Assembly (NCBI RefSeq): GCF_012516475.1
Contig: NZ_CP051217.1
Span: 62,001 to 126,000, forward strand
Length of the DNA stretch: 64,000 nucleotides
Reading direction: 5' to 3'
Source of the DNA: Parasphingorhabdus halotolerans
GTDB taxonomy: Bacteria > Pseudomonadota > Alphaproteobacteria > Sphingomonadales > Sphingomonadaceae
In this document: in pieces, positions 1-9,330 of the stretch
Layout: every line of letters starts with the position of its first letter
How positions within the stretch are numbered: position 1 is the stretch's first letter
Notes under the pieces: generated by a model
The model's database searches: none
What the model was told of the DNA's origin: nothing
What the model saw: the letters and a program-made list of their open reading frames with translations, nothing else
Translations under genes and position numbers: made by a program

Positions 1-1325
1 CTGGAACCATGAATCTTACCGAGCCCCATTGCGGCACCGATCTGGGACTAATCCGTACCAAGGCAATGCCCAACGACGATGGCAGCTTTGCGATTACTGG
101 CACGAAAATCTTCATTTCGTCTGGTGAACACGATATGGCGGAGAACATCATCCACCTCGTACTGGCAAAGACTCCCGATGCGCCTGATAGTGTAAAAGGT
201 ATCTCGCTGTTCATCGTGCCGAAGTTCATCGTTGGTGATGATGGGTCACTGGGCGAGCGCAATGCGGTGTCATGCGGCTCGATCGAGCATAAAATGGGTA
301 TTCACGGAAACTCCACCTGCGTCATGAATTATGACGGGGCGACCGGATATCTGGTGGGTGAAGAGAATAAAGGTCTCGCCGCGATGTTTATCATGATGAA
401 CGTCGCGCGTCTTGGCGTGGGACAGCAGGGATTGGGCGTAGCGGAAGTCGCTTACCAAAACGCGGTACACTACGCGAATGATCGCCGGCAGGGACGAGCG
501 CTCACAGGGCCGAAAGATCTCGATGAGAAAGCCGATACGCTGTTTGTGCATCCTGATGTCCGCCGCATGTTGCTGGATGGCAAGGCGTTTACCGAAGGCA
601 TGCGGGCGCTATGTTTATGGGCTGCCCTTCAGGCGGATCTTGAAAACAAGGCGCAGACCGAAGAAGAGCGCGAAATGGCAGATGATCTGCTTTCTCTGCT
701 GACACCGGTCATTAAAGGCTATGGCACAGACAAAGGCTATGAAGTCGCAACTAATGCCCAGCAAGTTTATGGTGGCCACGGTTACATTGCGGAATGGGGT
801 ATGGAACAATATGTCCGCGATGCCCGGATTGCGATGATTTATGAGGGCACGAATGGTGTTCAGGCAATGGATTTGGTTGGCCGTAAACTGGCTCAAAATG
901 GTGGCCGCGCCGTCCAGAGATTTTTCAAAGTAGTGGATGACGAGTGTGCTTCCGCCAAGAGCAATGGGAAGCTTGCGGATTTTGCCACGCGTCTGGAAAA
1001 GACAAATGGCGAACTCAAGGCTGCAACCATGTGGTTCATGCAAAATGGCATGGCGAACCCCAATAATGTGGGAGCCGGCGCGCATCACTATATGCACATG
1101 ATGGGTATTGTTGCGCTTGGTCTGCAATGGCTGCGCATGGCGGAGGCGGCGCAAGCAGCCCTTGATTCAGGCGCTGATAACTCTGCTTTCTATGAAACCA
1201 AGCTAATGACAGCGCGTTATTTTTCTGAACGTTTCATGCCCGAAGCAGGAGCTTTGCGGCGTAAAATTGAAGCCGGGAGCGAAGCGATTATGGCACTCGA
1301 GCCGGATATGTTCGCTGTAGCTTAG
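1..1325 (+). CDS. Acyl-CoA dehydrogenase, FadE-like large form (5' end outside window)
   Basis: Flavoenzyme that oxidises acyl-CoA to 2-enoyl-CoA in fatty-acid beta-oxidation. The reading frame is open from the first base; the visible start [15 protein letters not shown] is the conserved middle-domain segment of this family, so the N-terminal part, roughly 150 residues in a family of about 600, lies upstream. Near 840 the motif IYEGTNGVQ carries the probable catalytic glutamate. The final ~130 residues match the extra C-terminal helical domain of the long proteobacterial forms. It ends 18 bases before a convergent gene, with no clear terminator. The family is clear; the chain-length specificity cannot be read. 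Confidence 0.93.
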   Translation, partial: GTMNLTEPHCGTDLGLIRTKAMPNDDGSFAITGTKIFISSGEHDMAENIIHLVLAKTPDAPDSVKGISLFIVPKFIVGDDGSLGERNAVSCGSIEHKMGIHGNSTCVMNYDGATGYLVGEENKGLAAMFIMMNVARLGVGQQGLGVAEVAYQNAVHYANDRRQGRALTGPKDLDEKADTLFVHPDVRRMLLDGKAFTEGMRALCLWAALQADLENKAQTEEEREMADDLLSLLTPVIKGYGTDKGYEVATNAQQVYGGHGYIAEWGMEQYVRDARIAMIYEGTNGVQAMDLVGRKLAQNGGRAVQRFFKVVDDECASAKSNGKLADFATRLEKTNGELKAATMWFMQNGMANPNNVGAGAHHYMHMMGIVALGLQWLRMAEAAQAALDSGADNSAFYETKLMTARYFSERFMPEAGALRRKIEAGSEAIMALEPDMFAVA

Positions 1326-1343
1326 GGGCGCTGAGGAACGCTT

Positions 1344-2123
1344 TCAGGCTGCTTCGTTCCGTTCGGCGTTCTGAAAGGCTTCTTCCCATTGTCCCAGATT
1401 CTGGCGGGCATCCTGCACAAAGGGTGACCGCCGGATATTCCATAGCGCGAAGTCGTTGACCAATCGGCCAAGCAATCGCATCGGACGTTTAACCTGAATC
1501 AGCAGAATGATGCGTCGCTGGTCGGTATCATTGTGCACTTGATGAAAATAGCTGTCGTCAAACACCAGCCATTTTCCTTCGTTCCAGTGCAGGTCCATAT
1601 CTTCCACCTGCATGGTACATTTCTCCGGTGGGTGCGGAATCGACAGCCCGAGATGGCAGGTCACTAACCCCCGCGTAACGCCGCGATGCCGGGGAATAAC
1701 CGCTCCGGGGTCGAGGATGGAGAAAAACGCCGAGTTGAGGTCAGGAATTTTTTTCACCAGTGCAGCGGTTACCGGAGCCCGGGCGCAATTTTCCGGTACT
1801 TCAAATCCGTAGCCGACCAGAAAGAACGAACGCCAATTACCGTCGCCGGCAATACGGGCGTGATCTGGAGAGATTTCTTTCAGCGGCGGCACAGCATCGC
1901 GAAAGCGCAATATCTGGCTGGCTTCTGTGGCAATCATTCGCCAGTTCTCTGCAACCTCCGCGGTCCAATCAAATGTCTCAGGATCAATGATCGGGGAAAC
2001 CGGTATGCGGGATTGTGAGGAAGTAATCCTGTTCAGGCTATTGCGTAGCCGTTTTCCGACGGAGATTATTAATGGTCGCGGCGCGGGTGAATTTGCCTTT
2101 GTGTTTCCGTTTAAATTGGTCAT
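1344..2123 (-). CDS. Aspartyl/asparaginyl beta-hydroxylase family dioxygenase
   Basis: Iron- and 2-oxoglutarate-dependent hydroxylase of the AspH/LpxO-like cupin family. The core runs from RHRGVTRG, which holds the first iron-ligand histidine, to FDDSYFHQVHND, which holds the second histidine, followed by arginines RRIILL that would bind 2-oxoglutarate. The frame is open for another 76 codons upstream, but that part has no family similarity. I place the start at MTNLNGNTK (2123), giving 259 residues. The substrate is unknown: related proteins hydroxylate lipid A acyl chains or peptides. The gene is convergent with the acyl-CoA dehydrogenase and divergent from the small secreted protein gene at 2396. 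Confidence 0.82.
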   Translation of the reverse strand: MTNLNGNTKANSPAPRPLIISVGKRLRNSLNRITSSQSRIPVSPIIDPETFDWTAEVAENWRMIATEASQILRFRDAVPPLKEISPDHARIAGDGNWRSFFLVGYGFEVPENCARAPVTAALVKKIPDLNSAFFSILDPGAVIPRHRGVTRGLVTCHLGLSIPHPPEKCTMQVEDMDLHWNEGKWLVFDDSYFHQVHNDTDQRRIILLIQVKRPMRLLGRLVNDFALWNIRRSPFVQDARQNLGQWEEAFQNAERNEAA

Positions 2124-2395
2124 GGCTTTCGCTCTCACAACAATAGTGACCCGACCCTGTTGTACTGATTTTACCGCCAAATGTGACGAAATTTCGACAA
2201 AGAAGCGACTTGATTCTGTCATCGCGGCATTGACGTTATGAATACGGCAAACGGTTACGGGATTGCGATGAATGAACAAAAAGCCCCGGACTACCGCCTT
2301 TTCCACCCAAATTATCGCGGGCAACTGGACTAGCGGCAGCGATTGTCGCAAACCCTTTCAGGACAGGGGAATGATCTGCATCAGGAGTATATGCA

Positions 2396-2707
2396 ATGCA
2401 TTCCAAAACCACACAAAAACGCGCGCTTCGGTTGACACCGTACCTGCTGACGGCAGGGCTCGGATTGTCAGTTGCTGCCAACGCCGCTTCGCCGACGGAA
2501 GAGGCCGGCGTCGAACAGACAGCCGCGCAAGAAGCACCCGCTGATGATGCCATGTCTGAAGTTCCAGCACCCACCATTGATACCAACGGCGATGGTACGC
2601 CCGATGCATGGGATCGCAGTGGCGACGGTGCGCCGGACGCCTGGGACACAGATGCTGATGGCAAGCCGGATTTGCTCGACGACGATGGTGACGGCAAACC
2701 CGATTAA
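2396..2707 (+). CDS. Small secreted protein with thrombospondin type-3-like calcium repeats
   Basis: A 103-residue protein with a basic N-terminus, a hydrophobic core and a signal-peptidase-like site (VAANAA near residue 30), then a linker rich in Ala and Glu. The last ~42 residues are short Asp-rich repeats of the type DTNGDGTPD, DRSGDGAPD, DTDADGKPD and DDDGDGKPD, the calcium-binding pattern of thrombospondin type-3 repeats. Export and calcium binding are inferred from these two features; no enzymatic domain is present. A perfect rho-independent hairpin follows 34 bases after the stop, which supports a monocistronic gene. Function is unknown. Confidence 0.75.
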   Translation: MHSKTTQKRALRLTPYLLTAGLGLSVAANAASPTEEAGVEQTAAQEAPADDAMSEVPAPTIDTNGDGTPDAWDRSGDGAPDAWDTDADGKPDLLDDDGDGKPD

Positions 2708-2740
2708 GCCCATAAAAGTTACCCTCAGGGTCGCAAAGTG

Positions 2741-2776
2741 AAAACGCCGGTTGGCTTTAGTTGGCCGGCGTTTTTT
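2741..2776. terminator. Bidirectional rho-independent terminator
   Basis: AAAACGCCGG (2741-2750) pairs perfectly with CCGGCGTTTT (2765-2774) around a 14-base loop and runs into a T tract on the plus strand and, read backwards, a T-rich tail on the minus strand. It lies between the convergent secreted-protein and dienelactone-hydrolase genes and overlaps the last codons of the latter. Confidence 0.85.
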
Positions 2777-3494
2777 CCGGTCCGAATAATTCATCAAACA
2801 TGCTCAGCATCGCTGCCTTGCTCTGCCGATCAGCCGAAGCATCATAGGACACAGCATCAAGAGGCTTGCTGTTGCTGGCCGGATCAGTGAATCCGTGCAC
2901 CACGCCTGAATAAATATGCATATGGCAATTTGCGCCTGCAATATCCATTTCTTCGAGGAACGCCCGCACCTGCTTAGGCGGAACCAGCGGGTCGGCCCGT
3001 CCGTGACAAACCAGCACGCGGGGAATGATTGTTCCTCGCTTGGCCGGGAGCGGCGTCGCCAATAGCCCGTGGAAACTGACGACCAGCGCCAGGTCTTCGC
3101 CGCCGCGCGCCATTTCCAGAACGATTTCACCGCCCATGCAATAGCCTATGGCGGCCAGACGGTGATTGGCGAGTTTGGACCGTACCCGCAACTCGTCGAG
3201 AGCGCAGCGAAACCGTTCGCGATAATATTCCGGATCAGCGCGCAACTCACCAGCCAACCGGCGGCCTTCCTGCATATCGGTAATCTCGCCCTTGCCATAT
3301 ATGTCGCAAACCATCGCGGAATAGCCGATAGAAGCAAGCCATTTTGCCCGGTCAAACATAATCTGGTTGGGTCCGGCAATGGTCGGCACGATCAATATCG
3401 CCGCGCGGGGATACCGGCTTGGCTGGGCCATATAGCCAGCCAGTTCGACGTCACCATGTCGATAGGTGAAGGTGGTTACTTCGATTGAGCTCAT
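2757..3494 (-). CDS. Dienelactone hydrolase family protein
   Basis: Alpha/beta hydrolase of 245 residues. The nucleophile elbow GYCMGG carries a cysteine, as in dienelactone hydrolases, and the other triad members are seen as GRADPLVP (Asp) and VVHGFTDP (His). Known members hydrolyse dienelactones in aromatic degradation, but many homologues act on other esters and no aromatic-pathway genes are nearby, so the substrate is open. Its ATG overlaps the end of cysK by four bases (ATGA), so cysK and this gene are probably co-transcribed, cysK first. The product is probably cytoplasmic. Confidence 0.88.
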   Translation of the reverse strand: MSSIEVTTFTYRHGDVELAGYMAQPSRYPRAAILIVPTIAGPNQIMFDRAKWLASIGYSAMVCDIYGKGEITDMQEGRRLAGELRADPEYYRERFRCALDELRVRSKLANHRLAAIGYCMGGEIVLEMARGGEDLALVVSFHGLLATPLPAKRGTIIPRVLVCHGRADPLVPPKQVRAFLEEMDIAGANCHMHIYSGVVHGFTDPASNSKPLDAVSYDASADRQSKAAMLSMFDELFGPEKTPAN

Positions 3495-4411
3495 TCTTCA
3501 GGCAAGAACTCAGGCACGGAGAGATATCGCTCGCCGGTGTCGTAGTTAAACCCGAGTACCTTGGCGCTGTCGCCAAGCTCGGGCAGTTTTTGCGCGATTG
3601 CCGCCAGCGTTGCGCCGGAGCTTATGCCCACCAGCATGCCTTCTTCCTTGGCGGCGCGCAGTGCCATCGCTTTTGCGTCCGCAGGCTCGACGGTGATCGC
3701 ACCGTCAATGCTTTGGGTATGCAAATTGCCAGGAATGAAGCCGGCACCAATGCCCTGAATTGGGTGCGGTCCAGGTTGACCACCGCTGATGACCGGCGAA
3801 CCTGCCGGCTCAACCGCATAAACTTTCAAGCCCGGCCACTTTCCCTTCAGCACTTCTGCAACGCCCGTGATGTGCCCGCCGGTGCCGACGCCAGTGATTA
3901 TTGCATCGAGCGGATTATCCTTGAAATCTTCATAGATTTCCAAAGCGGTGGTGCGTTTGTGCACTTCAAAATTCGCTGGATTTTCAAACTGCTGCGGCAT
4001 CCATGCTCCAGGAGTGCTGTCGATCAATTCCTGGGCGCGCTCAATGGCACCTTTCATGCCCTTTTCTTTTGGGCTGAGATCGAAGGACGCGCCATAGGCC
4101 AACATCAAACGGCGGCGTTCCAGCGACATCGATTCAGGCATCACCAATATCAGCTTATAGCCTTTAACAGCCGCTACCATTGCGAGGCCAACACCGGTAT
4201 TGCCCGATGTCGGTTCGATAATCGTACCACCGGGTTGTAGCGCGCCGGATTTCTCGGCATCTTCGATCATCGCCAATCCGATGCGATCCTTGATCGAACC
4301 ACCGGGATTGGAGCGTTCCGATTTGATCCAGACGTTGGCATCACCAAACAGGCGCTGCATTTTGATATGCGGTGTATTTCCTATTGTTTCCAATATGCTG
4401 TTAGCAATCAT
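3491..4411 (-). CDS. cysK: Cysteine synthase A (O-acetylserine sulfhydrylase)
   Basis: PLP enzyme that makes L-cysteine from O-acetylserine and sulfide in the cytoplasm. The PLP lysine sits in [12 protein letters not shown] (Lys41), the substrate loop is TSGNTG (near residue 70), and a glycine-rich phosphate loop [10 protein letters not shown] follows. The 306-residue length is normal. The C-terminus continues to [11 protein letters not shown], in the place of the region that binds serine acetyltransferase in other bacteria. It is upstream of and overlaps the hydrolase gene; the MFS gene lies 11 bases upstream on the same strand. Confidence 0.95.
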   Translation of the reverse strand: MIANSILETIGNTPHIKMQRLFGDANVWIKSERSNPGGSIKDRIGLAMIEDAEKSGALQPGGTIIEPTSGNTGVGLAMVAAVKGYKLILVMPESMSLERRRLMLAYGASFDLSPKEKGMKGAIERAQELIDSTPGAWMPQQFENPANFEVHKRTTALEIYEDFKDNPLDAIITGVGTGGHITGVAEVLKGKWPGLKVYAVEPAGSPVISGGQPGPHPIQGIGAGFIPGNLHTQSIDGAITVEPADAKAMALRAAKEEGMLVGISSGATLAAIAQKLPELGDSAKVLGFNYDTGERYLSVPEFLPEE

Positions 4412-4422
4412 TATCTTGGCTC

Positions 4423-5709
4423 CTAATTAGTGTCTTTACCGATTTCTGCTGAAACCGGTTGTAAATTCTCTGGCGGATCAAAAGTCTTTGCCGCACCCAG
4501 TTGCGGAAACAACCGCGACCATAATCCGACAACTGCTATAGCACCTGCACCGCCCGCGACAATGGCTGCGATGGGACCAAATAACACGGCGAGTCCGCCC
4601 GACAATGCATCACCCAATTCATTGGACGCGCTGATCGTCATCTGGCTGACGGCATTGACCCGCCCGCGCTTTTCATCGGGCGTGTGCAGCTGGATCAAAG
4701 AACTGCGCACATAGACGCCGAACATATCGGCGGCACCGCAAATGGCGAGGCAGAACATTGACAGAGGGAGAGATTTACTGAAGCCAAAGCCGATAGTCGC
4801 GAGCCCGAATACTGCCATTGCCACCAGCATAATATTTCCGACATTCTTCGACAAAGGCGCGAAGGAGAAAATGCCTGCAACGATAACCGCGCCGACGGCT
4901 GGTGATGCAGCAAGCAGAGACAAGCCGATTTCTCCCGCACCCAAGATGTCTTTGGCAAAGACCGGGATCATGGCGGTCGCTCCGGCCAGAAACATCACCA
5001 GTAAATCAAGCGTTATTGCGCCCAGGACCAGTTTATTCGTCCAGACGTAAGACATGCCATCCATTACCTGCTTGATTGGACCTTTGGTACGATCAATCGC
5101 GCTGCGCGCAACGGGTCCGATCATGAAGATCGCGAGCATCGCCAGCGTGTAGAGCGCGGTTGACACAAAATAGGGCAGTGCAGGTGCAATCTTGTAAAAA
5201 GGCCCGGCCAGCCCCGGTCCGGCAATTACCCCGACTTGCCACGCAATTGTCGAGAGTGCGATGGCGCGGGGCAGCGATTCTTTCGGCACGAGATTGGGTG
5301 CGAGTGAGGTGATGGCAGGGCCAAGGAAGGCACGGCAGATTCCAAGCAAAACCGAGATGCCGTAGATCCACCACAAAGTAATATGTTCAGTTAAGGTCAG
5401 CAATGCCAATGCGAGCGCGATTATTGCTTGTGCGCCGAGCACTGTCCGCGCAATCCACCTGCGGTCGAGATGATCGGCAACCCAGCCGACCAATGGGGTC
5501 AAGATAAACAAAGGCACAAACTGCAGCAAACCAAGCAGCCCCAATATGCCGGCTGACGCACCAATGCCCATGTCTTCGCGTGCCAAGTTATAGGCTTGCC
5601 AACCGAGGATCAGCATCATGGAGTAAAGCGCGATCATTGATGCAAGTCGCGAAAACCAGAGATAGCGAAAATTAGCTATGGTAAAGGGATGAGGGGCAGA
5701 TGTGCTCAC
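4423..5709 (-). CDS. MFS transporter, EntS-like (MFS_3) exporter family
   Basis: A 428-residue integral membrane protein with about 11-12 hydrophobic segments. The cytoplasmic loop 2-3 motif [11 protein letters not shown] is the major-facilitator signature, and [13 protein letters not shown] in the second half is the pattern of the MFS_3/EntS group, proton-driven exporters of siderophores and other small molecules. No siderophore synthesis genes are nearby, so the substrate is unknown. The gene is 11 bases upstream of cysK on the same strand, and divergent from the DUF885 lipoprotein gene across a 167-base promoter region. Confidence 0.85.
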   Translation of the reverse strand: MSTSAPHPFTIANFRYLWFSRLASMIALYSMMLILGWQAYNLAREDMGIGASAGILGLLGLLQFVPLFILTPLVGWVADHLDRRWIARTVLGAQAIIALALALLTLTEHITLWWIYGISVLLGICRAFLGPAITSLAPNLVPKESLPRAIALSTIAWQVGVIAGPGLAGPFYKIAPALPYFVSTALYTLAMLAIFMIGPVARSAIDRTKGPIKQVMDGMSYVWTNKLVLGAITLDLLVMFLAGATAMIPVFAKDILGAGEIGLSLLAASPAVGAVIVAGIFSFAPLSKNVGNIMLVAMAVFGLATIGFGFSKSLPLSMFCLAICGAADMFGVYVRSSLIQLHTPDEKRGRVNAVSQMTISASNELGDALSGGLAVLFGPIAAIVAGGAGAIAVVGLWSRLFPQLGAAKTFDPPENLQPVSAEIGKDTN

Positions 5710-5876
5710 ACCCTATCTGCTAGCGACAACCTGTCATCGCTGCAATCGCTTCGTCTATTGGATTGAGCAAATTCCTCAGCGTATTTCGTCGAATAGGTCT
5801 GGTCAAACCGCCTTGCTTTGTGGCAACCCGTGTCAACAGGGATCGAGACGGCAGCAGCCGCGGAAGAGGATAAACC

Positions 5877-7607
5877 ATGAAAATAGGCAACTTGATGCTG
5901 GCCGTATCGCTGGCGGCATTGACCGTGACCGGCTGCAAGAAGGTCGGCGATACGCCAGATGCAGCCGCGTCGATGGAAATTGACGAGAGCGGTGCGTGGG
6001 GCGAATTTCTGTCGACGTTTCTCGATGGTTATTTTCCGGTCAATCCCACTTTTGCGGTCTATCAGGGCAAGCATGAATTTGACGGGCAATTGCCTGACTG
6101 GAGCGCGAAGGGCATCCAGAAAGCGATCAGTGTTCGCAAACAGGCGATTGCTGATGCCAAAACCATTGATGCCGCAGACCTGAGCGATGTGGAAAAGTTC
6201 GAGCGTGACTATCTGGTCAGCGTCATGGAAGGCGAGCTTTTCTGGATTGAAACAGCAGATTGGCCGCACAAGAACCCGGCCTATTATTCCGGTGCGCTTG
6301 ATCCCAATGTCTATATCGCCCGGCCTTATGCCGATGCCGAAACGCGGATGAAGGCGTTTATCAAATATGCGAATAATATTCCCGCCGCAGCGGCGCAGAT
6401 CAAGGCCAATCTAAAGCTGCCACTGCCGGAAACTTACCTGAAATACGGGCAGGCCGCTTTCGGAGGCTTTGCGGATTATTTTACCGGCGATGCGAAGGCC
6501 GCCTTTGCCGAAGTGAAGGACGTAACGCTGCAAGAGGAATTTGATGTGGCGGCTGCGGCAGCAGCAGCGGCGATGAAAGATCTTTCCGGGCATATTGGTT
6601 CTGTTCCGACAACCAGAGACGGCTATGCGCTCGGTGCTGATAAATTTGCCGCAATGGTGAGCAAGACTGAAGGTGTTAATATTACGCTCGACGAATTAGA
6701 GGCGATTGGCCGCGTGGATTTGAAACGCAATCAGGAGGCGCTGGCCGAAGCTTGTAGCAAATTTGCGCCCGGTGCCAGCATTGTGGATTGCTTTGCCAAA
6801 ATGGCGGCGAACAAACCCGAAAACGGTCCGGTGCAGGAAGCGCGCGATCAATTGCCGCCGCTGAAGGCCTTTCTGATCGAAAAGGATCTGGTTTCGATCC
6901 CCGGCACCGAAGAGGCGCAGGTCGAGGAATCGCCTCCCTATAACCGCCAGAACAGTGCCTATATTGATATTCCCGGACCATATGAAACGGGTTTGCCGAG
7001 CGTCTATTATATCTCGCCGCCGGACCCGAGTTGGGATGATGCAACTCGCGCAGCCTATATTCCGGGCAAGATGGATTTGCTGGGCACGACGATCCATGAA
7101 GTCTGGCCGGGGCATTTCCTGAATTTTCTCCACGCCAATCGCGCCAAATCCATCTTCGGCAAGCTGTTCGTCGGCTATGCCTTTGCGGAAGGCTGGGCGC
7201 ATTATACCGAGGAAATGATGGTCGATGCGGGCCTGCATGATGGCGACCCCGAAACCAAAATCGGGCAGCTTTCCAATGCGTTGTTGCGCAATTGCCGTTA
7301 TCTCTCCGCCATCGGTCTGCATGCGAAGGGCATGACCGTTCAGCAGAGCCTCGATATGTTCCAGAACGAATGTTATCAGGACAAGGGCAATGCGACCCAG
7401 CAAGCAGCACGCGGAACCTATGATCCGGCCTATCTGAACTACACGATGGGCAAGCTGATGATCCGCAAATTGCGCGAGGACTGGACCGGTGGTGACCGCA
7501 AAAAATGGAAGGCGTTTCACGACGAGTTTCTGAGCTACGGTGGTCCGCCAATCCCGATGGTCCGCGCGGCAATGATGAAGGAAGCGGAAGCGAAGGCGGT
7601 TTTCTAG
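5877..7607 (+). CDS. DUF885 family zinc-peptidase-like lipoprotein
   Basis: A 576-residue exported protein. The N-terminus has a typical lipoprotein signal (hydrophobic core then LTVTGC, Cys20). The DUF885 zinc motif TTIHEVWPGHF (HExxxxH, near residue 405) and the downstream AEGWAHYTEE glutamate are both intact, so the protein is probably an active metallocarboxypeptidase-like enzyme anchored in the cell envelope. Full length for the family. The ATG follows GAGGATAAACC. Its natural substrate is not known. Confidence 0.88.
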   Translation: MKIGNLMLAVSLAALTVTGCKKVGDTPDAAASMEIDESGAWGEFLSTFLDGYFPVNPTFAVYQGKHEFDGQLPDWSAKGIQKAISVRKQAIADAKTIDAADLSDVEKFERDYLVSVMEGELFWIETADWPHKNPAYYSGALDPNVYIARPYADAETRMKAFIKYANNIPAAAAQIKANLKLPLPETYLKYGQAAFGGFADYFTGDAKAAFAEVKDVTLQEEFDVAAAAAAAAMKDLSGHIGSVPTTRDGYALGADKFAAMVSKTEGVNITLDELEAIGRVDLKRNQEALAEACSKFAPGASIVDCFAKMAANKPENGPVQEARDQLPPLKAFLIEKDLVSIPGTEEAQVEESPPYNRQNSAYIDIPGPYETGLPSVYYISPPDPSWDDATRAAYIPGKMDLLGTTIHEVWPGHFLNFLHANRAKSIFGKLFVGYAFAEGWAHYTEEMMVDAGLHDGDPETKIGQLSNALLRNCRYLSAIGLHAKGMTVQQSLDMFQNECYQDKGNATQQAARGTYDPAYLNYTMGKLMIRKLREDWTGGDRKKWKAFHDEFLSYGGPPIPMVRAAMMKEAEAKAVF

Positions 7608-7699
7608 TGGGTGAGGACAATATTTGTTTGATATAACAGATAATGGACTCCGGCCAATGTGCACCTAAAAGAGGATGTGAACGAACAGAAGGATAAACC

Positions 7700-8089
7700 A
7701 TGGCTACGACGCTGAAAATCCTCATCGCGATATTCGGGATCACCTGCATGATCATTGCGCTGGTCCATATTGCCATCGGACCCTCTGCCATCCCCGGCTC
7801 TGTGCCAGTGAACGCCACGATGGATAGCGAAGACCGCTTTTATGCGACGCTATTCCTCGGTTTTGGCGCGGCGCTTCTGTGGTGTAGCCAGAATTTGCGG
7901 GCACGCGGTGGCGTTTTTCAAGCGCTCTTGCTCGTCTTCTTCCTAGGCGGCGTGGCGCGTTGTGTGTCGGCGATGCAGGTTGGACTGCCGAACGAATTTT
8001 TCCAGCTTATGTGGGCGCTGGAACTGATCTTGCCGCCGCTATTCTGGCTTTGGTGGCGTAAATACTATCGCGATCCTGCCATTGGCTGA
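7700..8089 (+). CDS. DUF4345 domain membrane protein
   Basis: A 129-residue protein with four hydrophobic segments. The motif ATMDSEDRFYATLFLGFGAALLW is typical of DUF4345, a small four-helix membrane family common in sphingomonads with no assigned function. The ATG follows AGAAGGATAAACC. The stop is about 10 bases before the globin-like gene, and an alternative TTG start of that gene would overlap it, so the two are probably one transcript. No catalytic residues are evident. Confidence 0.75.
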   Translation: MATTLKILIAIFGITCMIIALVHIAIGPSAIPGSVPVNATMDSEDRFYATLFLGFGAALLWCSQNLRARGGVFQALLLVFFLGGVARCVSAMQVGLPNEFFQLMWALELILPPLFWLWWRKYYRDPAIG

Positions 8090-8099
8090 CCGTGCTCTT

Positions 8100-8528
8100 A
8101 TGGAAGACAGCCTTGCAGCTGTAGCGGATTCCGGCGCGGAGTTGCGGCACGGCCTGTTCGAGCGCTTTTTCGCAGCCTATCCGGACCGGCGAAAAACTTT
8201 TCTCAATGTTGAGGCAGCGTCGATCCGGATGACTGACGAGACGTTGGAAATGATGCTCGGCCTCGCTGGCCAAGAACAATGGGTCTGGCCGCTGGTGACA
8301 GAGCTTGTCTTTACGCATCGCAGCTACGGGCGGTTGCCGATGGAGGAATATGACGCCTTCATCGACCTCTCGATCGACGAACTGGCGCGCCATGCGGCGG
8401 ACCACTGGAATTCCGGAATCGACGCAGCGTGGCGGCGGCAGGCGGCGCGATTAAAGACAATGATCGTGCAGGCGCGCGCAGAATGGGAAGCGCTGATGCC
8501 GCCCGGCTATGTGGAGGAAATGAGCTAG
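8100..8528 (+). CDS. Globin-fold protein (bacterial haemoglobin-like)
   Basis: A 142-residue protein with the outline of a single-domain globin. LFERFFAAYPDRRKTF resembles the A/B helix and CD corner. FTHRSYGRLPMEEY places His73 at the proximal haem position, followed by the usual HxxYGxxPxxY pattern, and HWNSGIDAAW matches the G-H segment of flavohaemoglobin-like globins. Haem binding is inferred from this pattern. I use the ATG at 8100; an in-frame TTG at 8082 would overlap the DUF4345 gene. Possible roles are oxygen or nitric-oxide binding or a sensor globin without an output domain. Confidence 0.6.
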   Translation: MEDSLAAVADSGAELRHGLFERFFAAYPDRRKTFLNVEAASIRMTDETLEMMLGLAGQEQWVWPLVTELVFTHRSYGRLPMEEYDAFIDLSIDELARHAADHWNSGIDAAWRRQAARLKTMIVQARAEWEALMPPGYVEEMS

Positions 8529-8801
8529 GCGAGGGCTTGCCGTCGCTTTATAAACACCCGCCTTACAAAAGCCGCGTTCAATCCCTATATGATAAGTACG
8601 TTGCAACGATCCATTACTCGCGCCAGCCTCAGACGGGGGTTCTTCACGGTCGAAAATCCATTTGATCGGTTCTTTTGCGGCTGGTCCCGAGACGGGCCAA
8701 TCGCCGCCAACATATTCGCCGACGCGCAATATTATCGCCTCGCATCATCGCCGCGCCGTTACCGCCGCCTTCATTTCCGTTGTTCCCGAAAGGACTCCAT
8801 C

Positions 8802-8942
8802 ATGGCCAAATCACAGAAGAAATCGAACCGCGAAATTCGTAAGCCCAAGGCCGCGAAGATCAAAACCAATGCGTCCAATCCATCGGACAAAGCCGGTGTG
8901 GTCAAAGGCCTTGAAAATATGAAAAATAACCGCAGCAAATAG
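8802..8942 (+). CDS. Small basic conserved protein, 46 residues
   Basis: ATG at 8802 with AAAGGAC eight bases upstream encodes a Lys/Asn-rich, soluble, unstructured-looking peptide (starts MAKSQKKSNREIRKPKAAK). Similar very short basic MAKxQ-KSNRE proteins are familiar in sphingomonads but have no assigned role; nucleic-acid binding would be a guess from the charge. The frame is open further upstream, but the ribosome-binding site and the family start favour this ATG. The 270 bases before it hold no other gene I can support. Confidence 0.6.
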   Translation: MAKSQKKSNREIRKPKAAKIKTNASNPSDKAGVVKGLENMKNNRSK

Positions 8943-8965
8943 TAGCATAAGGAAGGTCGTAACCC

Positions 8966-9208
8966 ATGCGTGTAAAAGCCAGCATTTGCCGGGAACAGGA
9001 GGCGTGCCAGCTAGATTTGGCAGCCAATGATCCGCTCGAAAGTCGCCGCAAAGTGGCCGCCGCCGCCGCTAAAGCCTGGGGCCTAGAGGCCATTCAGGCG
9101 GAGAAGCGCGAGGCGGGGCAGGTAAGCCTGGTTGACAAGATGGACGCAGAAATCACGCACGAATTTGCGGAAGATGCAGAGGCTGAAAAACGTGGATATA
9201 CCCATTAG
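8966..9208 (+). CDS. Hypothetical protein, 80 residues
   Basis: Soluble, charged, probably helical protein (Ala- and Glu-rich, starts MRVKASICREQEA) with no recognised domain. It has a good ribosome-binding site (AAGGAAGG) and lies 23 bases after the 46-residue gene, so they may be co-transcribed. The two Cys in the N-terminal 15 residues have no recognisable metal motif. Function not inferred. Confidence 0.5.
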   Translation: MRVKASICREQEACQLDLAANDPLESRRKVAAAAAKAWGLEAIQAEKREAGQVSLVDKMDAEITHEFAEDAEAEKRGYTH

Positions 9209-9212
9209 GTTG

Positions 9213-9305
9213 ATGATCGCTTATAGTCTGATCGCTCTGATAATTATCGCGCTGGGCACCACAATCTATGTGGTTCGCAAGAAACGGAAAGACCGGGGCT
9301 GGTGA
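9213..9305 (+). CDS. Single-pass membrane microprotein, 30 residues
   Basis: ATG at 9213 opens a 30-codon frame: a hydrophobic helix (MIAYSLIALIIIALGTTIYV) then a basic tail (RKKRKDRGW). This is a classic N-out/C-in microprotein layout. An in-frame GTG at 9192 would add seven residues and overlap the previous gene. It follows that gene by four bases, suggesting translational coupling. Coding status rests only on this layout; no homologue is recognised. Confidence 0.4.
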   Translation: MIAYSLIALIIIALGTTIYVVRKKRKDRGW

Positions 9306-9330
9306 TCTCAGGCTGCCGCCGATTACAGAC

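Noticed and set aside
615..1154. 179-residue minus-strand frame
   Set aside because: Antisense to the acyl-CoA dehydrogenase and without recognisable motifs.
6682..7818. 378- and 322-residue minus-strand frames
   Set aside because: Antisense to the DUF885 lipoprotein gene; Arg/Pro/His-rich composition typical of shadow frames.
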